A DNA stretch of 64,000 bases from a bacterium (GTDB lineage: Bacteria > Zixibacteria > MSB-5A5 > CAIYYT01): assembly GCA_016708315.1 (NCBI GenBank), contig JADJGC010000023.1:62001-126000 (forward strand), read 5' to 3'. The notes under the pieces are model-generated. The model was given only the letters and a program-made list of their open reading frames with translations, was not told the origin of the DNA and did no database searches. Within the stretch, counting starts at the first letter, position 1. Every line of letters starts with the position of its first letter. Positions 10,338-19,019 of the stretch are shown here, one piece after another. Both the position numbers and the translations under genes were made by a program.

Positions 10338-12722
10338 CTATTCGGTTCGAATCACGTCTGTCGGATTTGCCAGAGATGCGCGAACAGCCTGAACGGATGC
10401 CGTTGCCACAACGATGCCAGTGAGCATGACGATGCCTGCAATAAACGGCCAGATCGGAAAATCGATTCGATACGCAAAATCTGCCATCCACTGATTCGCA
10501 GCATAGTATGCGAGCGGCCAGGCGATGAGATTGCCCACAACAGCGAGCAAAACGAATTCGCGATTCAGTAGTGACACAAGCTGGGATGACTTGGCACCCA
10601 AGACTTTACGAATGCCAAGTTCTTTGCGCCGGCGTGCTATCGCCAACGCCGTAAGACCAAACACACCAAAACACGCGACGGTCACCGCCAGAAGTGCAGC
10701 ATGATTCATGATTGTCTCCCAACGCTTGTAAGCACGATACTGCGCTTCGATATGCTCATTCATGAACTCATAGCTGAAAGGAAGATTCGGAGCAATCTCC
10801 TGCCATACTTGCTGAATCTTTGACATTGTCGCAGGAATATTGCCTGGAGCAAAGCGAATGAAAGCGAATCGAACTGCGCCTGCCCATTCACCACCGATTC
10901 CCGCCCGCAGGAGAGCTATAGGCTCGATTTTCTCAGCCAGTGATTGAATATGATAGTCCCTGACAACTCCAATGATCTCTGAGCTATCAAGGCCGGGGAT
11001 TGCTCTTCCAATGGGATCATCCCAATCCAGTGCATTGGCAAACGTCTCATTAACGATTATTTCGTCGCGCGATTTGACCTCTCCGGGCCGGAAGGCTTGG
11101 CCACGGACCAATTCGAGTCCCATAGTCTTTAGATACTCGTGATCGACCGCATTTAGGAACACTGTAAACGGAATCGAGTCGGGACCAACAGGTGTGCCGT
11201 TGCGAATGCCGCCTCCAGTAAAGGACGTGCCGGAAGCACAAACAGAGACAACGCCATCACCTTGATTTAGAGAGTTCCGCAGCCGGTCAATGATTGTCAA
11301 CTTCTCGGTACCCGACGCGCCGCGAAGTTGCAGCATGACAAGTTCCTCGCGATCGAAGCCCAACGGGGCAGATGTCATGTAGTCAAGTTGACTCGACATC
11401 GTGAGAGTAATCACAATTAGGGCTGCTGATAGAGTGAACTGCAATGCCACAAGAACTCGTGTAAGCACTCCGCCCGAAAGCATCTCAGCCTGCCCTCGAA
11501 CCGCCCTGACGGTCGTGGTGCGAGTCAGAATGTATGCAGGATATCCACCTGCAATCAAGGCCGTCAGTAAAACCAGTGCGACAATTCCGATTGTTGACAG
11601 GCCATTGGTCATTAGTATGGACGAAATCGATTTACCTGAGAGGTTATTGAATGTTGGAAGAGCGATTTCGGCGAGTGCAAATGCGAAGATCAGAGCAGTC
11701 AAGGAGACAATGATAGCTTCAGACAAGAGCTGACCGTAGAGTTGTGTTTCAGATGCTCCCATCACTTTGCGCACTCCGATTTCGCGAATTCGGCGCTGGG
11801 AGCGTCCGATTGCCAACGTTGTGAAGTTGATGCAGGCGAGAATCAGGACGACAAGCCCGATTCCTCCGAGCAGGTAGGAGTAGGTTGGAGACGATGTTAT
11901 TGTATCACCGGTAACCGCTGTATTTAGATGAATGTCAGACAATGGTTGCAGCGAAAATTTCCATTCCGCTTCCGAGCCCGCTTTCTTAGGGACAATATTG
12001 GCGGCAGCTTGAATGTCGTTTGTAACGTTGTTTATATCAGCGTCGGAACGCAGCCTTACAAAGGTCTCGGCACACGTGAGATTCCACCCAAGCTTGAAAG
12101 GAAGGAACTTCGAGATTTCTGAAACCGGAAGAACCAATCTGTATTGGAGACTCGAATTCTTTGGGGCATCTGCAACGACGGCGGAGACAACGTACGGGTA
12201 CTTTTCTCCTGATGTGGTGACAACCAGTTCCTTTCCGACAACATCGATACTCCCGAAAAGGCGCTCGGCGCCTGACACGTCCAATACAATTCCATTCGGT
12301 GTTGAAAGTGCGGTCCGTGGACTTCCTTTGAGTAACTCAAAAGAAAACAGTTGGAAGAACTCTGGATCTGCAAAGTTGACTGACTCGCGAAAATTCTGCC
12401 CATCAACAGTAACAATGACGTCTTCACTTGACGTGAACTGCGCCAATGCTTCGATAGCGGGGACATTTTCGAGCAGCATCGGTCGCACTGGAAACGGCGT
12501 TCCGGCATAGAAGCGATCATTCTCCTGCGACGGCAATTGAATGAGTCGATAGATTCGGTCGCCATCTGCATGGAATTCGTCAAATGAGTATTCGTCGAAG
12601 ATGTATGCCATCACTAGAAGACAAATCGTCAGGCCAATCGCAAGTCCAAGTACATTGATGAGCGCGTAGGATTTTTCACGAAGAAGTTTGCGCACAGCAA
12701 CTTTGAAATAGTTCTTCAGCAT
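10338..12722 (-). CDS. MacB/FtsX-type ABC transporter permease (promoter-proximal)
   Basis: A 794-aa double-FtsX permease with an N-terminal helix near 20-42 and coupling motifs GVRKVMGASE and GIRKVLGAK. Its tail is NPTDVIRTE, unlike the NPVKSLRYE of the two middle permeases, so it is the most divergent of the four. It follows the ATPase gene at 12793-13485 after a 70-nt gap and is the likely direct partner of that ATPase. The adaptor, this ATPase and this permease form a complete MacAB-like set; the genes downstream look like added permease copies. Confidence 0.87.
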   Translation of the reverse strand: MLKNYFKVAVRKLLREKSYALINVLGLAIGLTICLLVMAYIFDEYSFDEFHADGDRIYRLIQLPSQENDRFYAGTPFPVRPMLLENVPAIEALAQFTSSEDVIVTVDGQNFRESVNFADPEFFQLFSFELLKGSPRTALSTPNGIVLDVSGAERLFGSIDVVGKELVVTTSGEKYPYVVSAVVADAPKNSSLQYRLVLPVSEISKFLPFKLGWNLTCAETFVRLRSDADINNVTNDIQAAANIVPKKAGSEAEWKFSLQPLSDIHLNTAVTGDTITSSPTYSYLLGGIGLVVLILACINFTTLAIGRSQRRIREIGVRKVMGASETQLYGQLLSEAIIVSLTALIFAFALAEIALPTFNNLSGKSISSILMTNGLSTIGIVALVLLTALIAGGYPAYILTRTTTVRAVRGQAEMLSGGVLTRVLVALQFTLSAALIVITLTMSSQLDYMTSAPLGFDREELVMLQLRGASGTEKLTIIDRLRNSLNQGDGVVSVCASGTSFTGGGIRNGTPVGPDSIPFTVFLNAVDHEYLKTMGLELVRGQAFRPGEVKSRDEIIVNETFANALDWDDPIGRAIPGLDSSEIIGVVRDYHIQSLAEKIEPIALLRAGIGGEWAGAVRFAFIRFAPGNIPATMSKIQQVWQEIAPNLPFSYEFMNEHIEAQYRAYKRWETIMNHAALLAVTVACFGVFGLTALAIARRRKELGIRKVLGAKSSQLVSLLNREFVLLAVVGNLIAWPLAYYAANQWMADFAYRIDFPIWPFIAGIVMLTGIVVATASVQAVRASLANPTDVIRTE

Positions 12723-12792
12723 ATCGTCTCCATTTTTGATCCGATTGTGCCCTCTATTATCGCTGCGAAATCGCCTATGCCAAGTTTAGCGC

Positions 12793-13485
12793 TCATACGC
12801 GTTGGTGTGCTCTCAAGATGTTTTCGGTAACGACTTTGCCGTCCAACAAGTGAATCGTACGAGTGCCATATTCGGAGTAAGCCGGTGAGTGCGTGACCAT
12901 CACGATTGTTGTGCCTGCATTGTGCAAGTCGGTCAACATTTTCATCACTTCATCACCGTGAGTGGTATCGAGGTTTCCGGTTGGTTCATCAGCAAAAATC
13001 AACTTTGGATTTGCAACTATAGCCCTTGAGACTGCAACTCGCTGCTGTTGACCTCCCGATAGTTGTTGAGGAAAGTGATTTCGACGCGCCATAATATTCA
13101 TCCGCTCAAGCACTTGCTCGACCCGTCGCTTTCTTTCGGCTCCCGGTACATCGAGATAAAGCAGCGGCAATTCGACATTCTCGAAAACTGTCAGTTCATC
13201 TATCAGATTGAAACTCTGAAACACGAAACCGATGTTTCTTTTGCGAAGTTGGGCGCGCTGACGCTCGGTATATTTTGATACTTCCTGATCCAAAAAGTGG
13301 TACTCGCCCGAGCTCGGATTGTCCAAGAGACCGAGTACATTGAGCAGTGTGGATTTGCCGCAACCCGAAGGTCCCATGATAGACACAAATTCTCCGGCCT
13401 CAATCACGATTGAGACTTCGTTGAGGGCCGATGTTTCGACCTCCTCTGTCGCATAAACCTTGCTGAGACTTTGTGTTCTAATCAT
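12793..13485 (-). CDS. ABC transporter ATP-binding protein (MacB/LolD type)
   Basis: A 230-aa nucleotide-binding subunit with Walker A GPSGCGKS (38-45), Q-loop FVFQSFNLIDELTVFEN, signature LSGGQ (142-146), Walker B IFADEP with the catalytic Glu (about 163-168) and H-loop VTHS (197-200). All catalytic motifs are canonical. It is the second gene of the export operon, 26 nt after the adaptor gene, and is expected to energise the FtsX-type permeases at the cytoplasmic face of the inner membrane. Confidence 0.93.
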   Translation of the reverse strand: MIRTQSLSKVYATEEVETSALNEVSIVIEAGEFVSIMGPSGCGKSTLLNVLGLLDNPSSGEYHFLDQEVSKYTERQRAQLRKRNIGFVFQSFNLIDELTVFENVELPLLYLDVPGAERKRRVEQVLERMNIMARRNHFPQQLSGGQQQRVAVSRAIVANPKLIFADEPTGNLDTTHGDEVMKMLTDLHNAGTTIVMVTHSPAYSEYGTRTIHLLDGKVVTENILRAHQRV

Positions 13486-13511
13486 GCACTGACTCCTATT
13501 TTGAAAGACGA

Positions 13512-14768
13512 CTAGTTCAAATTGAGCTTCTCGAAATCTGCGTAGTTGTCATAACTCGAGGTGACTACTTTTTCGCCCGGCGACAGCCCTTCCAGGACTT
13601 CGTACATGCGCGGATTCTGCCGACCCAATCGAATCTTCCGTTTGCGAGCGAAGTCGCCCGACTCGTCGACGACATAAATCCAGTTCCCGCCTGTTGTCTG
13701 ATAGAAACTACCGCGAGCGATCATCAATGCTTCGGTGAGGTCGCCGAGTGCCAATCGGACCTGAATGGACTGCCCCCGTCGAATACCTTCTGGACGCTCG
13801 CCGGTAAAAAGCAGATCAATCTCGAATCTTCCATCGCGAACTTCAGGATACACTCGCGATACTTCCATCCGTGCAGTCTTACCGGAGATTTCGGCTTCTC
13901 CTGTCTGCCCCTGTGCTACGCGATTGATGTAGTATTCATCCACATCTGCGCGAACCTTGTATCCATCCAAGACGTCGACTTGACCGAGTCGCTCGCCGGG
14001 TGACTTCAATTCGCCGATTTCGGCGTTTAACTGCGAAAGCTGTCCGCTGATCGGCGCTCTCTGTACAAGGTTCTCGTAGTTTTCTTTCACAATCCGGAAA
14101 TTCTGCTGCATCCGCTGTATCGATTGTTCAAGCTGTTCGACTTGCAGCTCACGCATCACCGAATCCTGGCGTTGGCTCTCCGTCACCAACAACTTTCGCG
14201 TCTTCCAATACTCGTAGTCATCGCGTGTCCGCTCATACTCTTCTTGAGATATGACTTCTCTTTCGTGAAGTATCTTTGCGCGTTCAAAGTTGCGGGTCTG
14301 CAGGCTGTTTTGATAGTCGATTTCCGCCATTTGTTGCATCAGATTGAGTCGATTTTGCTCCATCGCCAAGCGGACGGCGCGAAGATTATTCATCTGTTCG
14401 AAAAGGTCAGCCTCACGAAACATCATTTCCATCTGGAGATTGGTATTTGTCATACGAAGAATCGAATCTCCCTGTTTCACCATTGCTCCTTCTTCGACGA
14501 ATATCTGGTCGACTCTGCCGCCATCCATCGCATCCATATAAACTGATTTGATCGGGAGTACAGTACCAGTGACCGGAATCAGCTCTTGAAATGGGCCTTG
14601 TTCAACCGTGGATATAGTCACCTTCTGCGCCTCGACATTGAGCGATGAACTGGTATCACCAAAAATGAGCGTATACGACAAGATCAACCCGATCATTCCG
14701 GTGCTTGCGTAAATGGCAACTCGCTTACGCGGCCACTTCTTCCTCTCAATTTTCTTGTCCATGCTCAT
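13512..14768 (-). CDS. HlyD/MacA-family periplasmic adaptor subunit
   Basis: A 418-aa membrane-fusion protein: a basic N-terminus, one membrane anchor near residues 17-36, a biotinyl-lipoyl-like half (GGRVDQIFVEEGAMVKQGD), a long alpha-helical hairpin rich in Glu, Gln and Arg near 115-235, the second lipoyl half (QRAPISGQLSQL) and beta-barrel domains. Such adaptors bridge an inner-membrane ABC pump to an outer-membrane channel. No TolC-like channel gene is present here. It is the first gene of the minus-strand export operon and lies about 37 nt downstream of the start site predicted from the sigma-54 promoter at 14816-14831. A second in-frame ATG two codons downstream is an alternative start. 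Confidence 0.9.
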   Translation of the reverse strand: MSMDKKIERKKWPRKRVAIYASTGMIGLILSYTLIFGDTSSSLNVEAQKVTISTVEQGPFQELIPVTGTVLPIKSVYMDAMDGGRVDQIFVEEGAMVKQGDSILRMTNTNLQMEMMFREADLFEQMNNLRAVRLAMEQNRLNLMQQMAEIDYQNSLQTRNFERAKILHEREVISQEEYERTRDDYEYWKTRKLLVTESQRQDSVMRELQVEQLEQSIQRMQQNFRIVKENYENLVQRAPISGQLSQLNAEIGELKSPGERLGQVDVLDGYKVRADVDEYYINRVAQGQTGEAEISGKTARMEVSRVYPEVRDGRFEIDLLFTGERPEGIRRGQSIQVRLALGDLTEALMIARGSFYQTTGGNWIYVVDESGDFARKRKIRLGRQNPRMYEVLEGLSPGEKVVTSSYDNYADFEKLNLN

Positions 14769-14815
14769 ATTCTGGTCAGCTTTCGAATCTCGATTGCGAT
14801 GCCAGTGTAAACTAT

Positions 14816-14831
14816 AGCAAAAACCATGCCA
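14816..14831 (-). promoter_or_regulatory. Sigma-54 (-24/-12) promoter of the export operon
   Basis: Read on the minus strand the sequence is TGGCATG-GTTT-TTGCT. This fits the sigma-54 consensus TGGCAYR-N4-TTGCW at every defined position, with the invariant GG and GC ten bases apart. Transcription would start near 14805 and run into the adaptor gene. The divergent gene encodes an NtrC-type sigma-54 activator. Confidence 0.85.
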
Positions 14832-14882
14832 ACGTTGTCGTGCAACGAGTTATGCGAGTATTGTCAAAAAACCACTAACTTA

Positions 14883-14924
14883 TAGTGTCCGAAATCGTAC
14901 ACTAGATGTTCATAGTCGGACATC
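14883..14924. promoter_or_regulatory. Two tandem palindromes, candidate upstream activator sites
   Basis: Site 1 (14883-14904) is TAGTGTCCG-AAAT-CGTACACTA, with 9-bp arms and one mismatch. Site 2 (14905-14924) begins GATGT and ends ACATC, and its right arm carries the same TGTCCG core. The two centres are 21 bp apart, two helical turns, and lie about 89 and 110 bp upstream of the predicted sigma-54 start. That is the usual position for NtrC-type enhancers. Site 2 ends 56 nt before the regulator start codon, so autoregulation is also possible. Confidence 0.7.
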
Positions 14925-14980
14925 AGTTCGGGTATCAATGGCATTACTCTCGGGGTAGGATCGCTGGAGGAACAGCAAAC

Positions 14981-16384
14981 GTGACGACAAATCTGGATTC
15001 AAACATCAAGAGAAACAAGGGCCGAATACTAATCGTTGATGACGATGAAGATGTTCTTGCGGCGGCAAAGTTTCTCCTGCGCGACAGCTTTGATTTGATT
15101 GACACCAGTTCCAATCCGGAGTCGATACCGTCTCGCATTGAAGGCAACAGCTATGACGTAGTTCTCCTCGATATGAATTTCTCGCGAGACGTCGCAAGCG
15201 GCAACGAGGGCCTTCACTGGCTGCAACGGATTCTTGAAATTGACCCTGACTCGGTCGTCATCACGATCACCGCTTTCGCAGATGTCGACTTGGCTGTGCG
15301 TGCAATCAAACTTGGTGCGACGGACTTTGTGGTCAAACCTTGGCAAAACGAGAAACTGCTTGCCACGGTCAATGCCGGATCACAACTTCGGCAATCAAGG
15401 CGGGATGCAACAACTCTGATGCAGCGCCACAAGCAACTGGCCAGCGATATCGATCATCCATTTCAGGGTTTTATCGCCACCAGCAAGGCAATGCAGGGAG
15501 TAAGCGAAACGATTAGGCGAGTTGCTCCGACTGAAGCCAATGTACTGATCCTCGGTGAAAACGGAACCGGCAAAGAGGTTGTTGCGCGCGCGGTTCATCG
15601 CCAATCGGCTCGCGCCGACCAACCTTTTGTTTCAGTTGACATGGGTGCACTCAGCGATACTCTGTTTGAAAGTGAGTTGTTTGGGCATGTAAAGGGGGCG
15701 TTTACGGACGCCAAGACAGATCGCGCCGGTCGATTTGAGACCGCATCCGGAGGTACACTATTTCTTGATGAAATTGGCAATCTGCCTTTGAGGCTGCAGG
15801 CGCGAATTCTCACTGTCATCGAACAGCGCGAAGTTATCCGACTTGGATCGAACAAGCCAATTCCAATAGACATCCGCCTGATCTGCGCGACAAATATACC
15901 ACTTTCTCAATTGATGACCGAACAGCGCTTCCGTCAGGATCTGCTTTATCGCATCAATACCGTGCAAATCTCGCTACCGCCATTGAGAGAACGCCCCGAA
16001 GACATTCTTCCACTTGCTGAGTATTATCTCGAGATCTATCGACGTCGCTACAAGAAGACGCAGATGCAGATACAGGAAACGACTGCCAGAAAGCTGCAAG
16101 ATTATTCGTGGCCGGGTAATGTGCGCGAACTCCAACATGCGGTTGAGAGAGCGGTAATCCTAGCAGACGGCAAAGTCCTCAGGCCAACAGATTTTCCAAT
16201 CTTGAGAGAGGTTAGCAGCTCGGGTGAATCACTGACTGTGAACGAATACGACCTTGATGAGATAGAGCGCACAGTAATACAAAAAGTCCTCAAGAAGCAT
16301 GACGGCAATATCAGTCACGCAGCAAGAGAATTAGGGTTAACGCGCGCAGCCCTCTACCGAAGGATGCAGAAACATGGTATTTAA
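14981..16384 (+). CDS. NtrC-family sigma-54-dependent response regulator
   Basis: A receiver domain (acidic pocket DDDED at about 20-24, phosphoacceptor Asp64 in VLLDMNF, Lys in VVKPW) is followed by a sigma-54-interacting AAA+ domain (Walker A GENGTGKE at 192-199, Walker B GTLFLDEIG) and a Fis-type helix-turn-helix at the C-terminus (HAARELGLTRAALYRR). The sigma-54 contact loop reads GAFTDA, a known variant of GAFTGA in this subfamily. I chose the GTG at 14981 because GGAGG lies 10 nt upstream; the frame is open back to 14906 without a ribosome site. The gene overlaps the kinase gene by 11 nt. Its likely target is the divergent sigma-54 promoter of the export operon. Confidence 0.92.
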   Translation: MTTNLDSNIKRNKGRILIVDDDEDVLAAAKFLLRDSFDLIDTSSNPESIPSRIEGNSYDVVLLDMNFSRDVASGNEGLHWLQRILEIDPDSVVITITAFADVDLAVRAIKLGATDFVVKPWQNEKLLATVNAGSQLRQSRRDATTLMQRHKQLASDIDHPFQGFIATSKAMQGVSETIRRVAPTEANVLILGENGTGKEVVARAVHRQSARADQPFVSVDMGALSDTLFESELFGHVKGAFTDAKTDRAGRFETASGGTLFLDEIGNLPLRLQARILTVIEQREVIRLGSNKPIPIDIRLICATNIPLSQLMTEQRFRQDLLYRINTVQISLPPLRERPEDILPLAEYYLEIYRRRYKKTQMQIQETTARKLQDYSWPGNVRELQHAVERAVILADGKVLRPTDFPILREVSSSGESLTVNEYDLDEIERTVIQKVLKKHDGNISHAARELGLTRAALYRRMQKHGI

Positions 16385-16865
16385 GAGTTTCCACACACAA
16401 ATTGTTCTTCGGGTACTCTTCTTGGCCGCCACCATTGCCACATTGGTTTACTTGGCAATGGAAACTACATTGTATGCAACAAGTATTCTCGTCGCCTTTA
16501 TCACAGCCTACCAAGTCTGGTCGCTCATGAATTTCGTTGATCGCACAAACCTGAGCCTCTCACGATTCTTTGATTCGATCCGATATGCCGACTTTCTGCA
16601 GACAAATCAAACGGGAAAAGTAAGCGGTAGTTTTGAGGAACTGACGCGCGCCATGGACCAGGTCTCTGATGCATTTCAGTCTGCACGTGCCGAAAAGGAA
16701 GAGAATTTTCGCTACCTGCAGACGATAATACATCACGTCGGTATCGGCCTGCTTGCCTACAGCGACAATGGCGACGTTGAATTGATGAATCCTGCTGCGC
16801 GGCGACTGCTACAGATATCACAACTACGCAACCTGTCGAATTTGGCAGGTGTTTCCGATGAGTTT
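16374..16865 (+). CDS. Sensor histidine kinase, N-terminal part (frameshifted gene)
   Basis: The start ATG is inside the end of the response-regulator gene. Two membrane helices (about residues 10-50) are followed by a linker and a PAS-like domain (NFRYLQTIIHHVGIGLLAY, MNPAARRLLQIS). The family pattern breaks at TTT 16863-16865: removing one T joins DE to LRDTLAKIGPGEK in the next frame, as in homologous kinases. Beyond that point this frame runs on to 17123 without resemblance to kinases. Repaired, the protein would be 451 aa. The extra T is in a short homopolymer, so a sequencing error is as likely as a real mutation. Confidence 0.8.
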
Positions 16866-17730
16866 GAGGGACACTCTCGCCAAGATCGGTCCCGGGGAGA
16901 AGGCACTGATCAAGTTCTCATCGGGCTACGAAACGCTGCAAATATCTATTCATGCTACGAAAATCAGGCTTGGCAATCGCCCATTGACTCTGGTCTCCCT
17001 GCAAAACATTGGCAGCGAGCTTGCCGAACAAGAGATGATCGCCTGGCAGAATCTGATCCGCGTTCTGACTCACGAGATAATGAATTCGATGACGCCGATA
17101 GCTTCGCTTGCAGGCTCGATTAGTGGCGTGGTTAGGTCAAGACTGGACCCAAATGGCGCCGGCAATAAAGTAAACGCCGGCGCCGATCAGGATATATATG
17201 ACGCACTTGGTACAATTGAAAGAAGAAGTCAGGGATTAATGCATTTTGTCGAGTCATACCGGGATCTGACCCGTATCCCGATCCCTGATATCAGAATTGT
17301 CGCCGTCGCTGAGTTGCTTTCCCGAGTAGACCGATTAATGGAGAAACCGCTTGCAGAGATTGGTGCTTCACGGAGAACATCAATAGTCCCAGACAGTCTA
17401 ACCCTGGCTTGCGACCCGGATCTCATTGAGCAAGTCCTTATCAATCTCTATAGCAATGCAGTGTGGGCGCTTCGAGGTACCGAGCAACCATGCCTTGAGG
17501 TCAGCGCACGAATCAACTGGGAGGGTCGTGTAGTTATGGAAGTGAAAGACAATGGCCCCGGCATTCTGCCCGCTGTCATCGATAAGATTTTCATTCCATT
17601 CTTCACAACAAGAAAAGGCGGCAGCGGCATTGGACTTGCAGTGTCACGTCAGATAATGCGCTTGCATAACGGTAACATCGCGGTTACTTCCATCCCCGGT
17701 GAAAGTACAGTATTCAGTTTGAGTTTCTAG
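16866..17730 (+). CDS. Sensor histidine kinase, C-terminal catalytic part (frameshifted gene)
   Basis: Continues the kinase in the +1 frame: end of the PAS domain, then the dimerisation/phosphotransfer helix with the H-box LTHEIMNSMTP (His codon at 17071, residue 233 of the repaired protein), N-box NLYSNAVWAL, G1-box DNGPGI and G2-box GGSGIGLAVS. The catalytic set is complete, which argues against long-standing decay. It autophosphorylates and should pass phosphate to Asp64 of the upstream-encoded regulator. As a separate ORF it could start at an ATG near 16858, but a kinase without its sensor would be unusual. Confidence 0.82.
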
Positions 17731-17779
17731 TCTAACCTTCGACTCTTTGGACGCCATTCAATTAGACAAGTGCACCAAC

Positions 17780-18121
17780 TTAGCCGCGATCAAAATGTGG
17801 AAGTTGATCCGGGATCGGAATGGAAATCTCGACATAGCCCATAAAGACTGTACCTTCAAATAGAGGTATCTGGTGAATGATCTTCTTCTGTCCATTCTTC
17901 TGAATTGTATAGTGATTTGGTTGGTGTGACTCATACATTGCCGCCAACTTCGACCTCGACGGTTCCGGATGACATGCCAAGACATCACTTCCGATGAGCT
18001 TGGCACCACCGTCAGCAGAAAACGTCGAGATCGAGGTGGGATTCATTTCTGTGATAGTACCGCTTTCGTCAGTGACAGTAATCGCGATCGCAACGTGGCT
18101 TGTCCATTGATCAGCAGTCAT
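17780..18121 (-). CDS. Stand-alone PAS domain protein
   Basis: A 113-aa protein that is little more than one PAS domain: AITVTDESGTITEMN near the start, the signature CHPEPSRSKL in the middle and FMGYVEISIPIP near the end. Small soluble PAS proteins with a CHPEPSR motif are a known family; they sense redox state or small ligands, and their partner is generally unknown. AAAGGA precedes the ATG by 8 nt. The gene lies tail-to-tail with the histidine kinase gene, 49 nt away. No output domain is present, so it presumably acts on another protein. Confidence 0.8.
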   Translation of the reverse strand: MTADQWTSHVAIAITVTDESGTITEMNPTSISTFSADGGAKLIGSDVLACHPEPSRSKLAAMYESHQPNHYTIQKNGQKKIIHQIPLFEGTVFMGYVEISIPIPDQLPHFDRG

Positions 18122-18402
18122 CGATGATTCCTTTCATGTTTGCCATATAGTGGGAAAGATACACTAAACTCGTTGAAGTGAGAAGCTTCGTGATACAGAT
18201 TGCCGAAACGCCAGCTATCGTAATGTAGTACAATGACTTACATCGTGCCGAAAAAGCACCCACCAACGAGCCAAACATGACCTGGACAGAGTTGTGCTCA
18301 GCTTTCCGAGACTGACATTGTCTTCGTTCGTCGCCCGCGAAGGATCATACTGAACCAAAAAGGGCGGCAGTGTTGCTACCCAAGAACCAACAAATCATGT
18401 TG
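18122..18402. other. Intergenic region, no gene recognised
   Basis: Divergent spacer between the PAS-protein gene and the fur-type gene. No ORF with a ribosome site or RNA fold was recognised before the promoter at 18403. Confidence 0.5.
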
Positions 18403-18431
18403 TTGAACAAATTTCTTATTGTGTATATATT
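18403..18431 (+). promoter_or_regulatory. Sigma-70-type promoter of the Fur-family gene
   Basis: TTGAAC (18403-18408), 17-bp spacer, TATATT (18426-18431). The start site would fall near 18438, inside the palindrome at 18430-18443. Confidence 0.65.
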
Positions 18432-18443
18432 CCTATTTAGGAA
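18430..18443. promoter_or_regulatory. Perfect 14-bp palindrome over the start site, candidate autoregulatory operator
   Basis: TTCCTA-TT-TAGGAA overlaps the end of the -10 box and the predicted start site. Fur-family genes are often autoregulated from such a position, but the sequence is not a standard Fur or PerR box. Confidence 0.4.
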
Positions 18444-18473
18444 CTATTGCCATAAAGGCTGGTTGCAGGTACT

Positions 18474-18920
18474 ATGGAGAAGAACATCGACATATCGCCA
18501 GTGATGGTTGAATTCGAAAAGGTGTTGCGCGCTAAGGGCTTGAGGATTACTCACCAGAGGACAGAAATCTTCAAAGCGCTTTTGAAACATGCAGATCACC
18601 CAACAGCGGAGAATGTATTCAATCAGGTCAGGAAGCATCTGAAGTCGATTTCCCTTGATACAGTCTATAGGACGATTGCGACATTTGAAGAATATGGTCT
18701 GATTAAAAGAGTCCACCACATCGACAATGCGACCCGATTCGACACTAACACCGAAGACCATCACCATCTTGTCTGCTCGAAATGCAACAAAATTGAGGAT
18801 TTCTATTGGTCTGACTTTGACCAGATGAAGACACCGAAGTCTATTTCCCACTGGAGCAATATCGCGGTCAAGCACGTTGTGATCGAGGGTCTATGTGCGA
18901 GCTGTCAGAGCAAAAAGTAG
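18474..18920 (+). CDS. Fur/PerR-family transcriptional regulator
   Basis: A 148-aa regulator with the Fur winged helix (GLRITHQRTEIFKAL; HPTAENVFNQV; SLDTVYRTIATFEEYGLIKR) and the dimerisation domain with HHHLVCSKC and a C-terminal CASC, forming the CxxC pairs of the structural zinc site. The gene directly precedes katG, so a PerR-like peroxide sensor repressing the catalase-peroxidase is likely. Fur, PerR and Zur cannot be told apart securely from motifs alone. AGG lies a few bases upstream of the ATG. A promoter and a palindrome precede it. Confidence 0.88.
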   Translation: MEKNIDISPVMVEFEKVLRAKGLRITHQRTEIFKALLKHADHPTAENVFNQVRKHLKSISLDTVYRTIATFEEYGLIKRVHHIDNATRFDTNTEDHHHLVCSKCNKIEDFYWSDFDQMKTPKSISHWSNIAVKHVVIEGLCASCQSKK

Positions 18921-18969
18921 ATCGGCATGCATCATTCATGGAACAGGATATGGGCATCAAAGCGAAAAC

Positions 18970-18986
18970 TTACTATTTAATAATCA
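18970..18986. promoter_or_regulatory. Imperfect AT-rich palindrome upstream of katG, candidate PerR/Fur box
   Basis: The 17-bp stretch TTACTATTTAATAATCA has dyad symmetry at 6 of 8 base pairs around T18978, with core TATT-T-AATA. It lies 33 bp before the katG start, where a Fur-family repressor would block transcription. It fits the published PerR consensus only loosely. Confidence 0.4.
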
Positions 18987-19019
18987 CGTGTCTTACACAA
19001 AATGAATTGAGGAGTGGTA

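Noticed and set aside
14790..14806. Second sigma-54-like match TGGCATCGCAATCGA on the minus strand
   Set aside because: It lacks the -12 GC dinucleotide (GA instead), and the perfect site lies just upstream.
17758..18009. 83-codon minus-strand frame overlapping the PAS gene
   Set aside because: It is a shadow of the PAS protein gene in another frame, with no family resemblance.
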